Source of the DNA: Bacteroidota bacterium
GTDB taxonomy: Bacteria > Bacteroidota > Ignavibacteria > Ignavibacteriales > Melioribacteraceae
Direction: 5' to 3'
DNA length: 64,000 bases
Assembly (NCBI GenBank): GCA_018818065.1
Contig: JAHISV010000012.1
Coordinates: 496,001-560,000 of the forward strand
Position 1 is the stretch's first letter, and every line of letters begins with the position of its first letter. The notes under the pieces were generated by a model, which did not search any database, was not told the origin of the DNA, and was given only the letters and a program-made list of their open reading frames with translations. This document shows positions 54,796-62,266 of the stretch, piece by piece. The translations under genes were made by a program, and so were the position numbers.

Positions 54796-56601
54796 TTACT
54801 GAGCACACTCAATTATTTCATTCTTACCGTATTTCCTTTTTATTATTCTCGCCTTCCAGTAGAGAAGCCCGCCAACACCTGCTATAATACTACCAGTAAA
54901 AAGGAAGCATAATCTACCAACAAGTTCATTAGGTATAAACATCATTAAAATGATGAAACTCCCGTAAGGTACGCATAGTCTTGCCAGAGCTTTCAACTGT
55001 CCAATATCAGCATCCTTTGTTGCCGCCGGATCAGTGTATACCGGAGTATTCATTTGCTCAAAGAATTTCTCTTCTTCCACATATTCTTTCTTTGAGAAGA
55101 ATTTAGCATAAAGCGTGATCGTTAAAAACCAAATCGATGTTATTGTAATATTGAAGAATGTCGTTACTAATAAAAGATAATCGCCATACTCACGTGTGGT
55201 TATGGGTATTACCATTCCAACAAACTCTGCAAAGTCACTTGGGTTTAGACCAAACTTTACATATAACGAAGACAACATGCCAACAAGAACAGTACTCCAA
55301 CCAATCCATTTGGGAGTTTTCTTAAAGATTAGTCCCCATATCAATGGTACTACAAATGGAATGGCAACCATAGAAGAGAACAACTGCATAACATCGAACA
55401 ATCCGAAGACCTGGATATTCTCAATAAAGAGAGCTGATATTATAACAAGGATTCCAAAAAAAACTGACATCATTCTCCCAACAAAAACATACTCACTTTC
55501 AGGAGCGTTTTGCCTTAGTATCGGTTTATAGAAATTACGGATAAAGATGCCGGCATTTTTATTTAAGCCGCTATCCATGGAAGATATGGTTGCGGCAAAT
55601 ATAGCACTTACCATTAGACCAATCATTCCCATGGGCATTGTTTCCAGCCCAATGGCAACATAAGCACCTTCGGAAATATGACTTCCTAATGAGCGAAGCT
55701 CAGGTATAACAGAAAGATCAGGATATAAAATTGCAGCCGCCATTGGTGGAATAAACCAAATAATCGGTCCGATAAAGAACAGTACTGCCGCCAATAATCC
55801 GGCTCGTCTGGCATTCTTTGAATCCTTGGAATAAAGAAAACGATATGAATCCGCCAGGTTATTAGTGGTACAGAACTGCTTAAGAATCATAGCAAAGACC
55901 CAGAGATATACAATTTCCGGTCTTATAATTTCTGTCCAGTTTAAATGATTCGCCGGAAGTTTATCCATGAAAGAAAATGCTCCCTCAAAAAAATCTCCTC
56001 CACCTACAGCACGTATTGCCAGAAACGCAGCAACCAAAGAAAGGGGCATTAATATCATCACCTGCATAAAATCGGAAGCAACCACTGCCCAGGATCCGCC
56101 CAAAGAAGCAACAAAAAGAACCACCAGTCCAACCACCACTATCGTTAAGTAAAGATCCATACCAAAAACAACGGAGACAAAACTACTGATGGCATTAAGC
56201 CAGATGCCGGCATAAAATATTCCGATAGGTAGTGAAATCCAGGTGAAGAATTGCTCATTCCCTTTTCCAAATCTATCTCTAATTGCTTCCATTGGTGTTA
56301 CAGATCTGGTCTGTCTGAATTTTGCACCTGACCATAAAAAGGTAAAAAAGTACCCAATTCCATTGGCAAAGAAAATAACCATTACCAGAGTACCATCAAG
56401 ATATGCTTTGCTAGCCGCACCGATAAACGTCCACGCGCTGAACTGCGTCATAAAAGCCGTTGCACCAACAAGCCACCATAACATTGTACCGCCACCTCTA
56501 AAGAAGTCACTGGAATCCTTACTGAATTTTCTAAAAATAAATCCAAGCGAGGATACGAACAACAGATAACATGCTACAACTATATAATCATAAACTGACA
56601 T
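54796..56601 (-). CDS. sodium:solute symporter (SSS family), copy 2
   Basis: Paralogue of the adjacent symporter, 601 residues, with the same order of helices and shared blocks DFFRGGGTMLWWLVGATAF, LGGSWAVVASDFMQV, MSSMDSGLNKNAGIF-like and EQMNTPVYTDP. The divergence is spread over the whole length, so this is an old tandem duplication rather than a recent one. Two related carriers side by side suggest two related ligands or different affinities. Follows DUF2264 by 77 bases. Confidence 0.92.
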   Translation of the reverse strand: MSVYDYIVVACYLLFVSSLGFIFRKFSKDSSDFFRGGGTMLWWLVGATAFMTQFSAWTFIGAASKAYLDGTLVMVIFFANGIGYFFTFLWSGAKFRQTRSVTPMEAIRDRFGKGNEQFFTWISLPIGIFYAGIWLNAISSFVSVVFGMDLYLTIVVVGLVVLFVASLGGSWAVVASDFMQVMILMPLSLVAAFLAIRAVGGGDFFEGAFSFMDKLPANHLNWTEIIRPEIVYLWVFAMILKQFCTTNNLADSYRFLYSKDSKNARRAGLLAAVLFFIGPIIWFIPPMAAAILYPDLSVIPELRSLGSHISEGAYVAIGLETMPMGMIGLMVSAIFAATISSMDSGLNKNAGIFIRNFYKPILRQNAPESEYVFVGRMMSVFFGILVIISALFIENIQVFGLFDVMQLFSSMVAIPFVVPLIWGLIFKKTPKWIGWSTVLVGMLSSLYVKFGLNPSDFAEFVGMVIPITTREYGDYLLLVTTFFNITITSIWFLTITLYAKFFSKKEYVEEEKFFEQMNTPVYTDPAATKDADIGQLKALARLCVPYGSFIILMMFIPNELVGRLCFLFTGSIIAGVGGLLYWKARIIKRKYGKNEIIECAQ

Positions 56602-56678
56602 TTATAACTCCTTTATCGGTATTAAAAGAGAACACATACTCTAATACTTAGTTTGAACAATGCACTCTTTTTCAGAAC

Positions 56679-58709
56679 TCAATTACTCTCTTCAACCTTT
56701 CCATCTTTATATAAAACCATCTTTTTTGTTTTCAACTTATCTACTCTTGCTAATACTATTTCGCCGGAGAAAACTTCTTTGTTCAATTCAACCCGACATT
56801 TAGAGACGTCTCCAATTTGGAGGAATACTTCCTCCCCATCATAAAATGTTATTCTAATCTGATTTTCATTTACTTTGAATTCTTTAACATATTCATTCAT
56901 CTCTTCAATAGAATTTTGACTCGCTCTGCCGCATACCATGGAGCTAAGAATAAATTTGCTTTCTTGACCATTTTCAAATGAGAGGTATGGGACAACACTA
57001 TTTTTGTATCTTACATTTGATCCGTTAATATCTTCGTTGAATGGAGTTGCTTTGTGATGATGGGAATACCCATGTAAATTTTTAATATAGCTTAGCTTCT
57101 GTTCTGTGAATGCTATTTCAGAAGAATCTGATGAGGCAGTTTTAACCTCGCCTTCATCATAACCCAGTGGATATCCTCCCTCTTTAAACACTAGCGAATT
57201 ATTCGTCTCAACAAGATGAACGTTGATCATAAAATCATCTTTTACAATTATGGAAGTATGTATTGTACAATAAGGATCGACTTCAAAAATTGGATATTTG
57301 GAAGCCGCAAAGTCTTGTATGCAGTAAAGGTTTTCCATCTCCCATCTTTGTTTGAAGTTGATACCATCGATTGAGAATTGAAGGATATTATCGCAATTGA
57401 AATTATTATATATTTTTCTGGACTCGTAACTGAAAATTGATGAGTAGGCAAATTTTGTATACTTATCATTGTACTCGGGACTATCATGATAAGATTTTTG
57501 ATTGATCAACTGGACATGTCCAGTTTTTTTATCCCCTAACAGCAGAAGCCCCGCATCTTTTATTGGTTTAGAAAAGGACTCCTTATGAATTGGTAATTCT
57601 TCTTCTTTTGCTTTCCAAAAAGAGTCAGAGCTATTTATCAATAGAATATTAAAAGCTTTGGTTGCCCAGTAGGGTGAACCTCCGCAGGAATAGTGTTCCA
57701 ACATTTCCGCGCAAGGTTTCAGATAACCTAATGAAAGATGTCCGGCATCCGTAAGTATTTCATTACTAAAGAAAAAATTCATAACAGAATTCGTAATGGT
57801 TTTTACTTCGCCATCAGACAAATCGAGACAGCCGAGATGTTTGCCAAGAACAATCGGGGCAAGATAACCAAATCGATAGATCATGGAACGACCAAAACAT
57901 GGAGTGCTGCCATCGCCCGAGACAAAGTATTTGAAATCATTGGCGAACTTTCTGGTTCTATCTTTGTGCAGAGAGGCAATATCAGGTTTTGAATCACCAT
58001 CAATCATCACCCATAAGAGGTAATAATATAAAAATCCCCAGGAATTGTAATAATCAATCCGGTTTAATTTGCCGTCTCTGTACCATCCGCCTCCTATGTA
58101 CATATCATCGCAGGCTTTTAGATTTATATCTATCTGATTTTGTTCATAAGGCATTCCAAGTTTTTTTAACACCGAATTCGTGATCACATTAAAAAGGAGC
58201 CAGTTGTTCTGATGGTATTTTACTGTAGTACATTGAAACAAATAATTCCCAACCTGCTGTTTTTCTTCGGGTGTAAACTTATCCCAGATTAATTCCTTAG
58301 AGAGATAGATACCCCATGACAGCGCAGCCATTTCTACCAGGTGCTGCGCGTAGTCTACTATATCACCCCAGTATTCAGGATGTTTTGGATTCGTCCCGGC
58401 TAATATTCCCTTTCTATAAAACTCGGCAACATTATATTCTTTATTGTCATAGGTATATTGACCGTTAGAACTGCTGTTTAACCAGGGGCCTGACATTATC
58501 ATGGATCGAGAGAACCCTTCAAGTTCATCCGCCAGTAATCCGTGGTGGCTCCGTGGACCGGGTATCCGTTGCCTGGCTTTATCTTCAGAGGCGCTATTTA
58601 TTATCCCTCTCATCAAAACCATGAAAGTTTCGTTCCAATGATTTCGAGTCCAACCAGTGTGAGGTGACAAATCAAAATCGTAAGGGGTTTTGAAGATAAG
58701 TTTTTGCAT
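56679..58709 (-). CDS. DUF2264 protein, probable glycosidase acting on uronic-acid oligomers
   Basis: Cytoplasmic protein of 676 residues, no signal peptide. The start TGWTRNHWNETFMVLMRG, RIPGPRSHHGLLADELEGFSR-like region (residues 48-68), and WLLFNVITNSVLKKLG are typical of DUF2264: an N-terminal alpha/alpha-barrel (about 1-370) with a C-terminal beta-sandwich (about 400-676). Known, from memory and with moderate certainty: DUF2264 members have been assigned to a glycoside hydrolase family (GH154) with beta-glucuronidase activity. Starts one base after the GH3 stop, so coupled to it. Together they would cut imported oligomers inside the cell. Confidence 0.8.
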   Translation of the reverse strand: MQKLIFKTPYDFDLSPHTGWTRNHWNETFMVLMRGIINSASEDKARQRIPGPRSHHGLLADELEGFSRSMIMSGPWLNSSSNGQYTYDNKEYNVAEFYRKGILAGTNPKHPEYWGDIVDYAQHLVEMAALSWGIYLSKELIWDKFTPEEKQQVGNYLFQCTTVKYHQNNWLLFNVITNSVLKKLGMPYEQNQIDINLKACDDMYIGGGWYRDGKLNRIDYYNSWGFLYYYLLWVMIDGDSKPDIASLHKDRTRKFANDFKYFVSGDGSTPCFGRSMIYRFGYLAPIVLGKHLGCLDLSDGEVKTITNSVMNFFFSNEILTDAGHLSLGYLKPCAEMLEHYSCGGSPYWATKAFNILLINSSDSFWKAKEEELPIHKESFSKPIKDAGLLLLGDKKTGHVQLINQKSYHDSPEYNDKYTKFAYSSIFSYESRKIYNNFNCDNILQFSIDGINFKQRWEMENLYCIQDFAASKYPIFEVDPYCTIHTSIIVKDDFMINVHLVETNNSLVFKEGGYPLGYDEGEVKTASSDSSEIAFTEQKLSYIKNLHGYSHHHKATPFNEDINGSNVRYKNSVVPYLSFENGQESKFILSSMVCGRASQNSIEEMNEYVKEFKVNENQIRITFYDGEEVFLQIGDVSKCRVELNKEVFSGEIVLARVDKLKTKKMVLYKDGKVEESN

Positions 58710-58710
58710 C

Positions 58711-60465
58711 CTATTTTGACTCCCTCAAGTTGAAGGGATCGTAATTTGAGAGTGGCCATTTAGCCATAGGTTCAATATCACCAAACAAAACGCCTTTTGT
58801 TGTTCGTAACCCCTCCGGTGTTAAGTTAAGATTGAGTACAATTGACTTGGCTGATGGAATCATACCGCCAAACTCTTTTATACAGTATGGAGTATTAGTT
58901 AGCAATAAAACCGGATAGCCTTTATCGATAAGCGTTTTCACATACTCATGCGGTTTTGAGGATCTATCGTAAAAGTTTGTACAGATAATCAAATTGTAAT
59001 CTGATCTTTCAACAAACTCCAGAACATTCTTTTCTTCTTTTTCATTAAACCCAAAACTAGTTTCGAAACATTGCAGAGCAGGAAAATCTTCTTCCATCAC
59101 TTGAGTAAATAAGGCAGGATGGTCATAAAGATCGTTTGGTGATTTAACAGAATTTTGCTGATTGATCAACAATACCCTTTTGCTCTTGTCAAGAGGAAGA
59201 GAGTTCAATTCATCCTTAACTACCATAATTGCTTTTTGAGCTGCTTCTTTGCTAACGTTAACGACAAATTTATCTCTTATAGGTTCGGATGCTTTTGAAG
59301 CATCAACCTTTCCCATATTCTCAAATAGTCCGTATTGTTTTTTTATTCTAAGAATTCTGCGCACCTTATCATCAAGCTCTTCTGATTTTATTTTTCCATC
59401 CTCAACCCATTTCTGAATTGTATAGAACATTTCGCCGCGCCATTTGTTTTCTGCTTTCATCAGAATAATATCTGCCCCCGCATCAAGAGCACGGGCACAT
59501 GATTCGCCAATACCATACCTGTCAATTAATGCTCCCATGGTAATACTGTCAGTTGTTATTAATCCCTCAAACCCAAGTTGATCTCTTAAAATACCGGTGA
59601 CAACCTTACGTGAAACAGTTGAAATTCTATCAGGATCTATATGAGGGTAGATACAGTGAGCAACCATTATGGAATCAATGCCTGCTGCAATTAATTTTTT
59701 GTAGGGATATAACTCAATATCATTAAAACGTTTTTCATCAACCGTTAAGGTGGGACATGCATGATGCGCGTCTGTTGCTGAATCGCCTCTTCCTGGGAAA
59801 TGTTTTGCCGCTGCAATAACACCCTCTTCTTTATAACCTTTTAACATTGCAATAGCGTATTCTGCAACTAATTCCGGATCATCACCAAATGCCCGTCTTC
59901 CAATTTCGGGGTTGTACGGATTAATGTTAACATCAACAACCGGAGAATGAATCATATCAAGACCTGCAGCTTTCATTTGCTTAGCAGTAGCTTTTGCAAC
60001 CCGATAAGCAAGATCTAAATCGCCCGATGCTGCCAGACCCATATTAGAAGGAAACTGAACCACGCCGCCTCTGGCGTAATCTTTACTTGTATCCCCTTCC
60101 TGATCAATAACCATATGAAGAGGAATTTCAGGATCTCTTTCTGCTGCGAGTTTTCTGAGATCGTTCATCAATTCGGCGTACTGTTCCGGTGAACAATAAG
60201 GTGGCAATCCCTCCCCGGCAATTTTTTGCATTGAGGGAGAAAAATCTTCACCTAATATTTGCTGCTTCGCTTTCTCATCGCTAAAATACCTGAACATTCG
60301 TGCAAATCCTGAGTGCCGGATGCCACTGCAATGATACCTTAAAATTGCCTCCTTAAGGTCATTGGTAATAACAGTCCCGGACATTCCAACCACCACACAC
60401 TGTCCAATCTTCTGTTCAAGTGTCATTTTTCCTAATAAATCTTCTATCCATTGTTCTTTTTGCAT
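58711..60465 (-). CDS. GH3 family glycosidase, NagZ-like
   Basis: Protein of 584 residues, no signal peptide. N-terminal GH3 barrel: IDQEGD at 120-125, KHFPGRGDSATDAHH at 221-235 and TTDSITMGA at 304-312 with nucleophile Asp306. The Asp232-His234/235 loop is the His/Asp acid-base pair found in NagZ-type beta-N-acetylglucosaminidases rather than the Glu acid of beta-glucosidases. A second alpha/beta domain spans about 390-575. Despite the NagZ signature, the surroundings (DUF2264, SSS carriers, uronate-polymer lyase) suggest a dedicated oligosaccharide substrate that may contain N-acetylhexosamine. Exact specificity unknown. Confidence 0.9.
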   Translation of the reverse strand: MQKEQWIEDLLGKMTLEQKIGQCVVVGMSGTVITNDLKEAILRYHCSGIRHSGFARMFRYFSDEKAKQQILGEDFSPSMQKIAGEGLPPYCSPEQYAELMNDLRKLAAERDPEIPLHMVIDQEGDTSKDYARGGVVQFPSNMGLAASGDLDLAYRVAKATAKQMKAAGLDMIHSPVVDVNINPYNPEIGRRAFGDDPELVAEYAIAMLKGYKEEGVIAAAKHFPGRGDSATDAHHACPTLTVDEKRFNDIELYPYKKLIAAGIDSIMVAHCIYPHIDPDRISTVSRKVVTGILRDQLGFEGLITTDSITMGALIDRYGIGESCARALDAGADIILMKAENKWRGEMFYTIQKWVEDGKIKSEELDDKVRRILRIKKQYGLFENMGKVDASKASEPIRDKFVVNVSKEAAQKAIMVVKDELNSLPLDKSKRVLLINQQNSVKSPNDLYDHPALFTQVMEEDFPALQCFETSFGFNEKEEKNVLEFVERSDYNLIICTNFYDRSSKPHEYVKTLIDKGYPVLLLTNTPYCIKEFGGMIPSAKSIVLNLNLTPEGLRTTKGVLFGDIEPMAKWPLSNYDPFNLRESK

Positions 60466-60551
60466 GTTACTATCCCTTAATTTTCATATCAAATTTCAAA
60501 TTGAGTTTTTAAGAGATGGAGCGACGAAAAGCGCTATCATCATTTCAACTG

Positions 60552-60567
60552 AACAGTCTAAACTGTT
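60552..60567. promoter_or_regulatory. inverted repeat upstream of GH3
   Basis: AACAGT-CTAA-ACTGTT, perfect six-base arms with a four-base spacer, 87 bases before the GH3 start. It could be a regulator site. It could also be a small hairpin, since it is followed by T residues on the plus strand. Confidence 0.3.
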
Positions 60568-60573
60568 TTTAGT

Positions 60574-60624
60574 GATTTGAAAAAGGCTGGTATTACTAAT
60601 CTTTAACCACGCCTTTTTCAAATC
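60574..60624 (-). terminator. intrinsic terminator after the right-hand receptor/beta-helix unit
   Basis: GATTTGAAAAAGGC and GCCTTTTTCAAATC are perfect 14-base inverted arms, extended inside by TGGT/ACCA. On the minus strand the GGC-TGGT core closes with GCCTTTTT, the usual terminator form. It lies 17 bases past the stop at 60641 and is symmetrical, so it may work in both directions. Confidence 0.85.
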
Positions 60625-60640
60625 AGAAAGTTGGAGTATC

Positions 60641-62200
60641 TTATTTTAGCAGAACCATTTTTCTCGACTGTACAAAATCATTTGCATGAATTGTATAGAC
60701 ATACACACCACTTGATAAATTAGCAGCATCGAAAGAATAGTTATAGGAACCGGCACTCAACTCTTCGTTAACTAATTGAGCAACCTGCTGACCCAGTACG
60801 TTATAGACAGTAAGTTGAACTATTCCGGAATTTGGAATACTGAATTTGATATCCGTAGTTGGATTGAACGGGTTTGGATAGTTTTGTTCCAACTTGTAGT
60901 TTGTTGGCAATCCATTTTCACTTTCAAGTGCTGTAAGATCAATGCCCTGATCCCATAATGTTTTCAATTCAGGATACCAATTAAGATCACCTACTGGATA
61001 TCTTAAGTCTCCAGCCATATAAGCTGCAGCATCTGTTCCGTAACTCATATCCACATCTTCAGGAGCTAAAACTTCGGTGCGGGTTGTAAAACCAGTATTA
61101 GACCAATTTGTACCGCCAGCTATATAATTTGCAATTTCCGCAACCAGACTATCAAGGCTAGGTGGTCTGACAAATGTAAGCTCTTCTTCGCTAACAGCAT
61201 CTTCAAGAGTAATTAAGTCTAACCATTGTTGATTGAACATTGGAGCTTGTTGAACTGAATCTGGATTTGCAGCAAATAGATCGGTAAAACGACTTTCAGT
61301 AAATACAACATTATTTCTCATATCAATTGTTGAATTTAACGTGTCAGTTCCTGTAATAGTAAAAATGCATATAGCCTCAGGTTCCAGATAATCAATTTCA
61401 TCAGTTCTATTTGAAAGTGTATCAGTTCCTAATAAGCCAACATTTGCAACTATATTGTTTGTAAAAACTAATTCTCTTGTCGTTCTAAATTGGAAAGGAG
61501 GTCTGTAACCAACATTACCATAGAAAGTATTATGATCGAACTCAACATAGTTTAATATGCCAGGAGCGCCCATGTTACGTATAAATCTGTCATTACAGTT
61601 TAGGAAAGTATTGTTTACAACAACTAAAGAGTCTACACTTGAACCACGAGTATCAAGAAATCTTCCATTATCAATTCTATCTTCTCTTCCATCCCACAAA
61701 TGAAGATTGTTAGAATAAAAAACTTTACATCCAACAAAGGTATTAAGATCAATAGTTCTTAACCAATATCTTTCAAAAGCACAGCCGTCAACAGTAAGCT
61801 TTAAATCGTCAGCGCCAAATCTAATTGCGCGACCTGTAGCAATTGTGCGTAATTCGCCACGCGAACCATTGAAATGAAGATTTTCTAAGGTAAGGTCAGC
61901 AACAAACTGAATATCCGGATCTCCTGCATAGGCACCAAGATCGTTTGGAATTTGCTGAAGTAATGGGCGTTTGCCACTACCTTCACTTGCACGGATAGTA
62001 ATTGGCACATTCACATCCAATCTGCCTTGAAACAAGTAAACGCTATCTCTCTGGAGAACAAAGATATCACCTGCAGCAGCGCCTGCTATTGCTGTGCTGA
62101 TTGCATTAATGTCAGTACTGACGTTAATGATGTTTTGTGAAAAGTTATAGCCTGAAAAACAAATTACAGCTATGATAGAACTTAGAAAAAATTTCCTCAT
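60641..62200 (-). CDS. T9SS-sorted beta-helix protein, partner of the right-hand receptor
   Basis: Protein of 519 residues: signal peptide 1-21 (NFSQ), beta-helix about 23-310 (VVNNTFLNCNDRFIRNMG, YVEFDHNTFYGNVGYR), the DMSYGTDAAAYMAG segment near 388-401 shared with the 785-residue protein at 45987-48344, and the T9SS domain from NYPNPFNP at 440 to the end (KMVLLK). It lacks the LamG-like insertion of that relative. AAGGAGG precedes the ATG. It lies 66 bases after the receptor stop codon, the same arrangement as the pair at 42906-48344. No catalytic motif is recognised. Confidence 0.72.
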   Translation of the reverse strand: MRKFFLSSIIAVICFSGYNFSQNIINVSTDINAISTAIAGAAAGDIFVLQRDSVYLFQGRLDVNVPITIRASEGSGKRPLLQQIPNDLGAYAGDPDIQFVADLTLENLHFNGSRGELRTIATGRAIRFGADDLKLTVDGCAFERYWLRTIDLNTFVGCKVFYSNNLHLWDGREDRIDNGRFLDTRGSSVDSLVVVNNTFLNCNDRFIRNMGAPGILNYVEFDHNTFYGNVGYRPPFQFRTTRELVFTNNIVANVGLLGTDTLSNRTDEIDYLEPEAICIFTITGTDTLNSTIDMRNNVVFTESRFTDLFAANPDSVQQAPMFNQQWLDLITLEDAVSEEELTFVRPPSLDSLVAEIANYIAGGTNWSNTGFTTRTEVLAPEDVDMSYGTDAAAYMAGDLRYPVGDLNWYPELKTLWDQGIDLTALESENGLPTNYKLEQNYPNPFNPTTDIKFSIPNSGIVQLTVYNVLGQQVAQLVNEELSAGSYNYSFDAANLSSGVYVYTIHANDFVQSRKMVLLK

Positions 62201-62266
62201 GCTAAGCCTCCTTAAATAATTGATATTGATTATTGGTTAACTAAACTAAATTTTTATTTAGCTCAA

